Source: Bacilli bacterium
GTDB taxonomy: Bacteria > Bacillota_I > Bacilli_A > Haloplasmatales > Haloplasmataceae
Length of the DNA: 9,895 nucleotides
Direction: 5' to 3'
Assembly: GCA_012513195.1 (NCBI GenBank)
Contig: JAAZCR010000182.1
Coordinates: 1 to 9,895, forward strand
This document shows, piece after piece, positions 1-5,357 of this stretch. Numbering within the stretch: the stretch's first letter is position 1; each line of letters begins with the position of its first letter. The notes beneath the pieces are model-generated. The model was not told where the DNA came from. It did not search any database and was given only the letters and a program-made list of their open reading frames with translations. The translations under genes were made by a program, and so were the position numbers.

Positions 1-662
1 AAGTATTGTTGGTGTTTTCTATTAAGAAACCTGATTTTAGTCAACTATTGTTAGATCGATTTCTGACCGTTATTGAAGCCTTAGACATTACACCTGTAAT
101 CATTATTACGAAATTCGATTTATTAGAGGATGACTTTATTTATCCATATATCGAATATTATAAATCGATTGGGTATCAAGTCATTACCACTTCTAAATAT
201 GATCAAACTTCAATTGCTGCTGTTATTGAAACTTTACAAGATAGAATAAGCGTCTTAGCAGGACAATCAGGTGTGGGGAAATCAAGTTTGATCAATGCGA
301 TTAACCCCCATCTTACCTTAAAGACCGATGAAATATCCGAAGCATTAGGGCGAGGTAAACATACCACACGCCATGTTGAATTATTTAAAGTTGGTAGTGG
401 CTTAATTGTCGATACACCTGGATTTTCGAGTCTTGACTTCCAAGAGTTCAAGATTGATACGGAGATTTTAGCGAACTCCTTCATAGAATTCTTCGATTTA
501 AGTGTAGATTGCAAATTTCGAGGTTGTTTACATATTAATGAACCTTCTTGCGCAGTAAAAGAAAAGTTAGGTAGTAATTTTGTATATAACAAGCGTTACG
601 AACATTATAAAGAGTTTTATGAGGAAATTAAGAAACAACGGGTTATTTATCCCCGTAAGTAG
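1..662 (+). CDS. rsgA: Ribosome small-subunit-dependent GTPase RsgA (5'-truncated by window edge)
   Basis: This is the circularly permuted GTPase RsgA (YloQ/CpgA), which binds the 30S subunit and acts as a late checkpoint in its assembly in the cytoplasm. The reading frame is open from base 1 (frame of position 3), so the N-terminal OB-fold domain lies outside the window and the TTG at 6 is not the true start. GTPase motifs appear in permuted order: G4 as TKFD, then the Walker A/G1 motif GQSGVGKSS, the G2 region GRGKHTTRH, and G3 as DTPGFS. A C-terminal zinc knuckle follows (CKFRGCLH...SCAVK, Cys-Cys-His-Cys ligands). The stop codon TAG overlaps the start of the AGGAGG ribosome binding site of rpe, so the two genes are probably co-transcribed. 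Identification is firm; only the length is incomplete. Confidence 0.96.
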   Translation, partial: VLLVFSIKKPDFSQLLLDRFLTVIEALDITPVIIITKFDLLEDDFIYPYIEYYKSIGYQVITTSKYDQTSIAAVIETLQDRISVLAGQSGVGKSSLINAINPHLTLKTDEISEALGRGKHTTRHVELFKVGSGLIVDTPGFSSLDFQEFKIDTEILANSFIEFFDLSVDCKFRGCLHINEPSCAVKEKLGSNFVYNKRYEHYKEFYEEIKKQRVIYPRK

Positions 663-671
663 GAGGATATT

Positions 672-1319
672 ATGTTAGTTGCGCCTTCGTTATTATCAGC
701 GGACTTTAGTCGTCTTAAAGATGAAGTGATTGAAATAACTGAAGCTGGGGCAGACTTAATCCATTTAGATGTCATGGATGGGATGTTTGTCCCCAATATC
801 ACCTTTGGACCACCTGTGATTAAAGCATTAAGACCGCATAGCCACTTACCATTTGATGTCCATTTAATGATTGAAAAACCAGAACGTTACATCAAGGAGT
901 TTGTGGATGCTGGGGCAGATTATTTAACTGTTCATGTAGAAGCTTGTGTACATTTACATCGCACCTTACAAGAAATTAAAAGCCACAATATTAAAGCTGG
1001 TGTTACGCTTAATCCCCATACGCCTATCGAAAGTATTATTAATGTCCTCGATTTATGCGACTTAGTCTTAGTAATGAGCGTAAATCCTGGTTTTGGGGCT
1101 CAAACCTTTATTCCTTCCAGTTTGAAAAAGATTCGCACTTTAAAAAACTATCGGATGGAAAATAACCTCAACTACTTGATTGAAGTTGATGGAGGTATTA
1201 ACGAACAAACAGGAAAGCTTTGTTTAGAAAATGGTGCGGATATTCTCGTTGCGGGTAATTATATCTTTTCTAGTAAAGATCGAAAACAAGCCATTAATTC
1301 CTTAAAGGTGTTAAAATGA
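672..1319 (+). CDS. rpe: Ribulose-phosphate 3-epimerase
   Basis: This enzyme interconverts ribulose 5-phosphate and xylulose 5-phosphate in the cytosolic pentose phosphate pathway. The 215-residue length is normal for this TIM-barrel family. It opens with the conserved PSLLSADFSRL. The HLDVMDG motif (residues 31-37) supplies metal ligands His31 and Asp33, DVHLMIEKP supplies His64, and EVDGGIN supplies Asp173. The phosphate-binding loop MSVNPGFGAQ (about 135-144) and the C-terminal GADILVAGNYIF are also present. The start is set by AGGAGG at 661-666, five bases before the ATG. The gene sits 9 bases after rsgA and overlaps thiN by an ATGA, as in the Bacillus rsgA-rpe-thiN cluster, so translational coupling is likely. 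Nothing looks damaged. Confidence 0.97.
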   Translation: MLVAPSLLSADFSRLKDEVIEITEAGADLIHLDVMDGMFVPNITFGPPVIKALRPHSHLPFDVHLMIEKPERYIKEFVDAGADYLTVHVEACVHLHRTLQEIKSHNIKAGVTLNPHTPIESIINVLDLCDLVLVMSVNPGFGAQTFIPSSLKKIRTLKNYRMENNLNYLIEVDGGINEQTGKLCLENGADILVAGNYIFSSKDRKQAINSLKVLK

Positions 1320-1942
1320 TTGTCAATATTGTAGCGGGTAGTCCTTTTGATTTAGAATTATTAAATATGCATCCATCTGATATTACCATTGGCGTCGATT
1401 ACGGTGCGATAAGATTACTTAATATGGGAATTGCCCTTGATTATGCCTTTGGTGATTTTGATTCAATTAGTCTAGAAGACTTAAACAGATTAGAGAAAAT
1501 ATGTAAAAATATTAATAAATACAAAATTGAAAAAAATAATACCGATACGGAACTAGCTTTTGAGTTTGTCCTAACGCTGAAACCGAAAGTTATCAATCTC
1601 TTCGGGGTAACGGGAAAGCGGTTAGACCATTTCTTAAGTACTTTGTTTCTCTTTGAACGCATTAAAAACACTGAATGCGAACTATATATCTATGATGAAC
1701 ATAATAAGATCTATCTAAAGAAACCTGGTACATATAACATAAAGAAGAGCACTTACAAGTATATTTCCTTCTTTATGTATGATAAACCAGTAACCCTAGC
1801 ATTAAAAAACTTTAAATATGGATTAGATAACTATTTATTAAAGAATCAGGATTCATTATGTATAAGTAACGAGATAACTGGTGATTATGGGATAATTAGT
1901 TTTACTGGTGGTCATTTACTAATTGTCGAAAGTAAGGACTAA
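1316..1942 (+). CDS. thiN: Thiamine pyrophosphokinase
   Basis: The product transfers pyrophosphate from ATP to thiamine to form thiamine diphosphate. The 208-residue length is typical. Family motifs are GDFDS (46-50), the acidic KNNTDTELA (73-81), which binds Mg/ATP-pyrophosphate, and GVTGKRLDH (97-105), equivalent to the usual G-x-x-G-x-R-x-DH. The C-terminal thiamine-binding beta domain ends in GDYGIISFTGGHLLIV, close to the family pattern. The start codon overlaps the rpe stop (ATGA), so no separate ribosome binding site is expected and translation is probably coupled. Placement between rpe and spoVM is the Bacillus arrangement (yloS). The N-terminal half is rich in AT codons but has no disruption. 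Confidence 0.94.
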   Translation: MIVNIVAGSPFDLELLNMHPSDITIGVDYGAIRLLNMGIALDYAFGDFDSISLEDLNRLEKICKNINKYKIEKNNTDTELAFEFVLTLKPKVINLFGVTGKRLDHFLSTLFLFERIKNTECELYIYDEHNKIYLKKPGTYNIKKSTYKYISFFMYDKPVTLALKNFKYGLDNYLLKNQDSLCISNEITGDYGIISFTGGHLLIVESKD

Positions 1943-1955
1943 TAATCATAACTTT

Positions 1956-2001
1956 CCCCCGTATTTCATAATATATAACAGAGAGTGTGAAATTAAGGGG
2001 G
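1956..2001 (+). promoter_or_regulatory. Hairpin in spoVM leader pairing with its ribosome binding site
   Basis: CCCCC at 1956-1960 can pair with GGGGG at 1997-2001, the core of the spoVM Shine-Dalgarno. Inside that, ATTTCA (1963-1968) pairs with TGAAAT (1988-1993), separated from the outer helix by a 2/3-base internal loop. The structure would hide the ribosome binding site. It is followed by TTATTTTAT, so it could instead act as a weak terminator for the rsgA-rpe-thiN transcript. The pairing is seen directly; the function is inferred. A weak CATAATAT stretch at 1967-1974 could be part of a sporulation (sigma-E type) minus-10 element, but no convincing minus-35 was found. Confidence 0.4.
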
Positions 2002-2008
2002 TTATTTT

Positions 2009-2092
2009 ATGCGCTTTTATAGTATTAAATTACCCAAGTTTTTATCAGCGATCGTCAGATTCTTTTTAAGGATTTTTAAACGGGAAAAATAA
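2009..2092 (+). CDS. spoVM: Stage V sporulation protein SpoVM
   Basis: This 27-residue amphipathic peptide matches SpoVM, which in Bacillus subtilis recognises the convex forespore membrane and recruits SpoIVA to start spore-coat assembly in the mother cell. The N-terminus MRFYSIKLPKFL aligns with Bacillus MKFYTIKLPKFL, keeping Pro9, the residue known to matter for curvature sensing. The rest continues as IVRFFLRIFKREK: a basic amphipathic helix with Ser-Ala where Bacillus has Gly-Gly at 13-14. The ribosome binding site AAGGGGG (1995-2001) lies seven bases before the ATG. Location right after thiN and before rpmB is exactly the Bacillus position, which makes the call strong despite the size. 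It implies that the organism can sporulate or descends from sporulating ancestors. Confidence 0.93.
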   Translation: MRFYSIKLPKFLSAIVRFFLRIFKREK

Positions 2093-2111
2093 TCAATATT
2101 CGCTTTAGATA

Positions 2112-2192
2112 AATAATAATGCCAATTTTTACTGATAATGATAATAGGTGATAAAGATGAAACTAGTATTCAGTAAAATTGGCATTATTATT
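2112..2192. repeat. 23-bp near-perfect inverted repeat enclosing a gene start
   Basis: The left arm 2112-2135 (core AATAATGCCAATTTTTACTG) is the reverse complement of the right arm 2170-2192 (core CAGTAAAATTGGCATTATT). There are 23 base pairs, with one bulged T because the left arm has five Ts against four As. The 34-base loop (2136-2169) holds the AGGTG ribosome binding site (2146-2150) and the ATG (2157) of the next gene, and the right arm encodes its residues Ser-Lys-Ile-Gly-Ile-Ile-Ile. As RNA this places the start site in a large loop on a long stem. It could regulate translation, end spoVM transcription poorly, or be a relic of a hairpin-templated duplication. Confidence 0.8.
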
Positions 2193-2648
2193 GTTTATGG
2201 GAAAAATCATGATAAATATCATGTTTTAGAAGAAAGATTAAAACAGGAAGGTTATTTCCTTGAAGTGGTATATGATGGTCGAAAAAGCGAAATGCTTGCA
2301 AATTTTAACGAAACGTATCATAATATTAAAGCGAAATCACAAGATGTGATTGTCATATGTATATCACGAAAAATGCTTAAGTATCTTAAGCATTATCAAG
2401 TGAAAGGTATTGTATCAATTGATACGAAGTTAGGTAGATTAAAAGATTTACTTAATATGAATTGTGCGATTATAATTAATCAGATCTTAAAATCGAAGAA
2501 GAAGTTAATAAAAGTCAAGAATCAATATATTAATCACATTAAAAAAGAAAAAAGACTACTTATTTTCAAGCGTAGTCTTCATTTTGAAAAATTATGTGAT
2601 TATTTAACCGATAATGTTAAGTATATTGAATGTTTATATTATACTTAA
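2157..2648 (+). CDS. Hypothetical lysine-rich alpha/beta protein
   Basis: I do not recognise this 163-residue protein. It is rich in lysine and has hydrophobic beta-like segments alternating with helices (KIGIIIVYG, FLEVVYDG, DVIVICIS, VKGIVSID, CAIIINQ), which suggests a small Rossmann-like or receiver-like sandwich. A strongly basic C-terminal third follows (KSKKKLIKVKNQYINHIKKEKR). There is no signal peptide or membrane span, so it is probably cytosolic and could bind nucleic acid, but that is a guess. ATG 2157 is chosen over the in-frame GTG at 2148 because AGGTG (2146-2150) sits six bases before it; the GTG is part of that site. It lies between spoVM and the convergent rpmB, where Bacillus has no gene. 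A long hairpin spans its start and its own terminator overlaps its stop. Confidence 0.72.
   Translation: MKLVFSKIGIIIVYGKNHDKYHVLEERLKQEGYFLEVVYDGRKSEMLANFNETYHNIKAKSQDVIVICISRKMLKYLKHYQVKGIVSIDTKLGRLKDLLNMNCAIIINQILKSKKKLIKVKNQYINHIKKEKRLLIFKRSLHFEKLCDYLTDNVKYIECLYYT
2204..2425. repeat. Cluster of short inverted repeats inside the hypothetical gene
   Basis: Four separate inverted repeats lie within about 220 bases. Arms 2204-2214 and 2217-2227 pair at 10 of 11 positions around CATGATA/TATCATG. Arms 2335-2341 and 2345-2351 are AATCACA/TGTGATT. Arms 2372-2381 and 2385-2394 are AATGCTTAAG/CTTAAGCATT, 10 bp perfect with a 3-base centre. GTATCAATTGATAC at 2412-2425 is a perfect 14-base palindrome. 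Short palindromes are common in AT-rich DNA, but the 10-bp perfect one and the density are unusual, and together with the hairpins at both ends they make this gene's RNA highly foldable. Confidence 0.6.
2541..2579 (-). terminator. Intrinsic terminator of rpmB, inside the neighbouring coding region
   Basis: Read on the minus strand, AAGACTAC (2579-2572) pairs with GTAGTCTT (2559-2552) across a 12-base loop, followed by a T-rich run TTTTCTTTTTT (2551-2541). It lies about 80 bases past the rpmB stop. It falls within the 3' coding part of the convergent hypothetical gene, so the rpmB transcript would be antisense to that gene's end. The plus-strand side lacks a T tract, so it should work in one direction only. 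Confidence 0.7.
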
Positions 2649-2656
2649 CTTTTTTT
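2616..2656 (+). terminator. Intrinsic terminator of the hypothetical gene
   Basis: GTTAAGTATA (2616-2625) pairs perfectly with TATACTTAAC (2640-2649) over a 14-base loop, followed by seven Ts (2650-2656). The right arm includes the TAA stop (2646-2648) of the hypothetical gene, so coding and termination signals overlap. The stem is AT-rich and therefore of moderate strength. Confidence 0.65.
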
Positions 2657-2661
2657 CTAAC

Positions 2662-2850
2662 TTATGCGCGTACAACTTTACCGGATTTTAAGGCACGAGC
2701 TGATACGTACACACGTTTGGGCTTGCCATTTACTAAAATCCGTACTTTTTGTAAGTTGGCTTTAAACTTTCTTTTTGTAGCGTTCATCGCATGGGAACGA
2801 TTGTTGCCAGATGTAGTTCTCTTACCTGTAATAACACAGACTCTAGCCAT
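2662..2850 (-). CDS. rpmB: 50S ribosomal protein L28
   Basis: L28 is a structural protein of the large ribosomal subunit. The 62-residue product starts [23 protein letters not shown] and continues through [29 protein letters not shown], nearly identical in pattern to Bacillus L28 over its full length. It has a single N-terminal Cys, so it is of the zinc-free type. The start at 2850 is fixed by AAGGAGG (minus strand, about 2865-2859) and by family length; a longer frame reaching 2886 would add non-conserved residues and absorb the ribosome binding site. It is transcribed alone, opposite to all other genes here, as in Bacillus, where rpmB also lies reversed between spoVM and yloU. Confidence 0.97.
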   Translation of the reverse strand: MARVCVITGKRTTSGNNRSHAMNATKRKFKANLQKVRILVNGKPKRVYVSARALKSGKVVRA

Positions 2851-2874
2851 AGATAAAACCTCCTTCATAGGTAT

Positions 2875-2880
2875 ATTATA
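2875..2880 (-). promoter_or_regulatory. Minus-10 element of the rpmB promoter
   Basis: On the minus strand a perfect TATAAT lies 25 bases upstream of the rpmB start, which would give a short leader carrying the AAGGAGG site. At the expected minus-35 position (2898-2903) only TAAATT is found, so the upstream box is weak. The call rests on the minus-10 box and on the need for a separate promoter for this divergent gene. Confidence 0.5.
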
Positions 2881-2885
2881 CCGCA

Positions 2886-2918
2886 ATTGACTATCTTAAT
2901 TTATCATATATTGACTAT
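2886..2918. repeat. Direct repeat ATTGACTAT in the rpmB-yloU intergenic region
   Basis: The 9-mer ATTGACTAT occurs at 2886-2894 and again at 2910-2918, 24 bases apart. Each copy contains TTGACT, which resembles a plus-strand minus-35 box, but no good minus-10 follows at normal spacing. It overlaps the minus-35 zone of the rpmB promoter, so it might be a regulator site. Chance is also possible in AT-rich DNA. Confidence 0.35.
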
Positions 2919-2987
2919 TTTTTCAAGATTTTTAACAATTTATTATACGAAAAAGTAGTAAAATGATTAAAACTAGTGTAAAAAAAG

Positions 2988-3016
2988 TTGTAAACTATAA
3001 GGATTTATAGTAAAAT
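2988..3016 (+). promoter_or_regulatory. Promoter of yloU-fakA with palindromic spacer
   Basis: TTGTAA (2988-2993), a 17-base spacer and TAAAAT (3011-3016) make a sigma-A-type promoter about 50 bases before yloU. The spacer is almost entirely the inverted repeat ACTATAA-GGAT-TTATAGT (2994-3011), a position where a bound repressor would block RNA polymerase. Downstream, TGTCTT/AAGACA (3036-3050) forms a small hairpin directly before the AAGGAGG ribosome binding site. The promoter boxes are seen directly; regulation is inferred. Confidence 0.6.
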
Positions 3017-3067
3017 TTAATAGACAAATTAGAAGTGTCTTTTTAAGACATTAAGGAGGCTTTTAGT

Positions 3068-3433
3068 ATGAGTATCCATATTGAAAGTGATTATGGCCGT
3101 ATCGATATCTCAACTGATGCCATTGCGCAAATCGCTGGAACAGCCGCAACACAATGTTACGGGGTTGTTGGTATGGCATCCAATAATCAACTTAAAGATG
3201 GCTTAGCCGTGATTTTACGTCGCGAAAACTACGCTAAGGGTGTACAAATTCGCAGTGAAAATGATATGATAGATATTGATTTATTCGTAGTTTTAGGATA
3301 TGGAGTAAAAATCTCAGAAGTTTCATTAGAAATTCAAAAGAAAGTCCGTTATGATGTTGAACAACATTTTGGTAAGAAAGTAAGAAGTGTGAATGTCTAC
3401 GTACAGGGAGTACGCGTCATTGATGAAAATTAG
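3068..3433 (+). CDS. yloU: Asp23/Gls24 family envelope stress protein YloU
   Basis: A 121-residue member of the Asp23/Gls24 (DUF322) family, small cytosolic or membrane-associated proteins linked in Gram-positives to cell-envelope homeostasis; the molecular role is not settled. Family features are the N-terminal YGRIDISTDAIAQIAGTAATQCYGVVGM, the central IDLFVVLGYGVKISEVS and the C-terminal VNVYVQGVRVI. The start is fixed by AAGGAGG at 3053-3059, eight bases before the ATG. It lies 12 bases before fakA with no promoter between, the usual yloU-yloV pairing across Bacillota, so the two are probably one operon. No unusual residues or damage are seen. Confidence 0.94.
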   Translation: MSIHIESDYGRIDISTDAIAQIAGTAATQCYGVVGMASNNQLKDGLAVILRRENYAKGVQIRSENDMIDIDLFVVLGYGVKISEVSLEIQKKVRYDVEQHFGKKVRSVNVYVQGVRVIDEN

Positions 3434-3445
3434 GAGGTAGTTTGG

Positions 3446-5098
3446 ATGTCAACTTTTAAAATTGACGGCTCATTATTCAAACAAATGATCATCAATGGAG
3501 CCGTTAATCTTGAAAATAACGCTGATAGAATCGATCAACTAAATGTTTTCCCTGTACCCGACGGTGATACTGGGACGAACATGAAATTAACTTTTAATTC
3601 AGGCGCTAAAGAAATAGCTAATCTCGATAGTAATTCCGTATCAGAAATCGCAAAAAAGTTATCACGCGGACTACTAATGGGTGCACGGGGTAACTCTGGA
3701 GTTATTTTGTCACAATTATTTCGTGGCTTTGCGATGGGTGTAGAAGGGTATGATATCATCGACACCGTTATTTTCGCCAAAGCCTTAAAAAGAGGGGTAG
3801 AAACAGCATATAAAGCTGTTATGAAGCCCGTCGAAGGGACAATTTTAACCGTTTCCCGCGAATCAGCGGAAGAAGCTAATCTAATTGCTAAACCAGAGTT
3901 ATCATTTGAAGAACTCATGAGTCGCTTAGTTCAAGAAGCTAAGCGTTCTTTGAGTCGGACACCTAATTTATTACCTGTATTAAAAGAAGTTGGCGTCGTC
4001 GATTCAGGTGGGGCAGGGTTAGTCGTTCTCTATGAAGGTTTTGAAAAAGCCATCTTAGGGGAAAAATTAACGCTTGATGTAAGTAAACAAAGAACAACAG
4101 AAAGCGCTCAAGCAGCGTTTAAAACAGAAGAAATTCTGTATGCATATTGTACCGAATTCATTTTACAATTAGATAAAGAAAAAACGAGAGTTAACCCCTT
4201 TACGGAACAACGACTATCCAATTACCTCTTATCGATAGGCGATTCCTTGGTCGTTGTTCAAGATGATGATATCGTTAAGGTTCATGTCCATACGAATGAA
4301 CCTGGTAATGCGCTTAACTTTGCGCAAAAATACGGCGAGTTTATTAAATTAAAGATCGAAAACATGAAGGAACAACATAGTACTATCGTTAATGAAACCC
4401 ACTTTACTGAGAGTGTCAAAGAAGTAGAAAAAGAGAAGAAGGAATATGGCATTATCGCCGTCTGTTCAGGGGAAGGACTAGCTAATATCTTTAAAGAGAT
4501 GGGTTGCGATTATATCATCTCCGGTGGACAAACTATGAATCCTTCTACAGAGGATTTTATCCAAGCAATTAAGGCAGTAAATGCGAAAAACGTCATTATT
4601 TTACCGAACAATAGTAATATCATCATGGCCGCAAATCAAGCAGCAAGTGTCACTGAAGGGGTAGAAGTGCGGGTCGTACCAACAAAAACCCTCCCCCAAG
4701 GTTATTCTTCGCTATTAATTTTCAATCCAACGGTCGATGTGGAAACCAATTATCAGGCGATGCTTGCGCAAATGAAAGAGGTTAAGAGTGGTCAAGTTAC
4801 TTATGCGGTACGTGATACTCAATATAATGGTCTCAAGATTAATAAAAATGATTATATGGGTATCTATGAAAAGCACATTGTTACTTCTAACCCTAGTCGG
4901 TTAGAAACGACATTAAAACTATTAGATGAAATCATCGATGAAGATACGGAAATCGTCACCATCTTCTATGGTGAAGATGTCGATGAAACTGAAGTTGAAA
5001 AGATTAGCGAATACATTGATGAAAACTATAAAGATGTTGAATTAGAAATTTTAGAGGGTAATCAACCTGTTTATTCATATATTATTGCGGTAGAATAA
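3446..5098 (+). CDS. fakA: Fatty acid kinase FakA (YloV, DhaL-like ATPase)
   Basis: FakA phosphorylates fatty acids held by FakB, giving acyl-phosphate for phospholipid synthesis. The 550-residue product has the full three-part layout. The N-terminal DhaL-like ATP-binding domain shows NVFPVPDGDTGTNM (33-46, metal-binding Asp39 and Asp41), GARGNSGVILSQLFRGF (79-95) and VDSGGAGL (185-192). A middle domain has Cys235 and VKVHVHTNEPG (277-287) with His280 and His282, matching the Cys/His/His trio of Staphylococcus FakA. The C-terminal FakB-interacting domain begins near YGIIAVCSGEGLANIF and contains ISGGQTMNPSTEDF. The start has GGAGG just upstream. It is the last gene of the yloU-fakA operon, followed by a strong terminator, with its partner fakB next under its own promoter. 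The kinase call is well supported by partner and motifs. Confidence 0.95.
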   Translation: MSTFKIDGSLFKQMIINGAVNLENNADRIDQLNVFPVPDGDTGTNMKLTFNSGAKEIANLDSNSVSEIAKKLSRGLLMGARGNSGVILSQLFRGFAMGVEGYDIIDTVIFAKALKRGVETAYKAVMKPVEGTILTVSRESAEEANLIAKPELSFEELMSRLVQEAKRSLSRTPNLLPVLKEVGVVDSGGAGLVVLYEGFEKAILGEKLTLDVSKQRTTESAQAAFKTEEILYAYCTEFILQLDKEKTRVNPFTEQRLSNYLLSIGDSLVVVQDDDIVKVHVHTNEPGNALNFAQKYGEFIKLKIENMKEQHSTIVNETHFTESVKEVEKEKKEYGIIAVCSGEGLANIFKEMGCDYIISGGQTMNPSTEDFIQAIKAVNAKNVIILPNNSNIIMAANQAASVTEGVEVRVVPTKTLPQGYSSLLIFNPTVDVETNYQAMLAQMKEVKSGQVTYAVRDTQYNGLKINKNDYMGIYEKHIVTSNPSRLETTLKLLDEIIDEDTEIVTIFYGEDVDETEVEKISEYIDENYKDVELEILEGNQPVYSYIIAVE

Positions 5099-5119
5099 GA
5101 AGCTAATAAGGGAGAGGAG

Positions 5120-5160
5120 ATAACTACACTAACATGATTGTTAGTGTAGTTATTTTTTTT
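5120..5160 (+). terminator. Strong intrinsic terminator after fakA
   Basis: A perfect 15-bp stem (ATAACTACACTAACA, 5120-5134, with its complement at 5139-5153) has a four-base loop TGAT and runs into eight Ts (5153-5160). It starts 21 bases after the fakA stop and closes the yloU-fakA transcript, so the following genes need their own promoter. Confidence 0.93.
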
Positions 5161-5181
5161 ATCGGAAATGATAGATTTCGA

Positions 5182-5209
5182 TTGACAAATAGGAAGAATA
5201 TGTTAAAAT
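5182..5209 (+). promoter_or_regulatory. Sigma-A-type promoter of fakB and downstream genes
   Basis: A consensus TTGACA (5182-5187), a 16-base spacer and TAAAAT (5204-5209) preceded by TG (extended minus-10, TG-T-TAAAAT) form the best promoter in the window. Transcription would begin near 5216, giving a leader of about 140 bases before the fakB ATG. The half-site array at 5220-5256 begins just past the minus-10, a suitable place for a repressor. Confidence 0.8.
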
Positions 5210-5219
5210 AGTTCTAAGT

Positions 5220-5256
5220 TCAAATAGTTTGAAATACAAAATATTTGAACTTCAAA
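5220..5256. promoter_or_regulatory. Candidate fatty-acid operator: five phased TTTGA/TCAAA half-sites
   Basis: Pentamers start exactly every 8 bases in alternating orientation: TCAAA 5220, TTTGA 5228, ACAAA 5236 (one mismatch), TTTGA 5244, TCAAA 5252. Neighbouring pairs form palindromes such as TTCAAA-TAG-TTTGAA (5219-5233) and ATTTGAA-C-TTCAAAT (5243-5257). An outer 11-bp inverted repeat (5216-5226 with 5242-5252) also results. The pattern resembles the TTTGA-N3-TCAAA palindrome remembered for FabT, the MarR-family repressor of fatty acid synthesis in Lactobacillales. The same phased motif lies before accB. The repressor itself is not in the window, so its identity is inferred. Confidence 0.6.
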
Positions 5257-5276
5257 TTATGAGAAAATTACGCGTA

Positions 5277-5323
5277 CTCCTTTCCCTTCTTCTTTTCTTA
5301 CCATTCTCCTTTTCCTTCTCTCT
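5277..5323 (+). other. Polypyrimidine tract in the fakB leader
   Basis: These 47 bases contain only two purines (A at 5300 and 5303) and no G. The tract lies between the operator array and the fakB ribosome binding site. Because pyrimidine-only DNA has no stop codons, it keeps the fakB frame open upstream and yields a spurious signal-peptide-like reading (from an ATG at 5259) that lacks a ribosome binding site. Its role is unknown; an unstructured leader that eases ribosome loading is one possibility. Confidence 0.5.
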
Positions 5324-5357
5324 ACTAAATATAAATCGACCAGTTGAGGAGTTAAGT

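Noticed and set aside
2148..2156. GTG at 2148 as the start of the hypothetical gene
   Set aside because: It is part of the AGGTG ribosome binding site that serves ATG 2157.
2630..2890. Plus-strand open frame opposite rpmB
   Set aside because: It is the antisense shadow of L28, which has clear family identity, ribosome binding site and promoter on the minus strand.
2911..2939. Promoter from TTGACT (2911-2916) towards yloU
   Set aside because: The only minus-10 at normal spacing is AACAAT (2934-2939), a poor match, and a better promoter exists at 2988-3016.
5229..5357. N-terminal extension of fakB back to the beginning of the open frame
   Set aside because: GAGGAG sits correctly before ATG 5358, where the DegV family begins. 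The extension lacks a ribosome binding site and covers the operator array and a pyrimidine tract that cannot contain stops.
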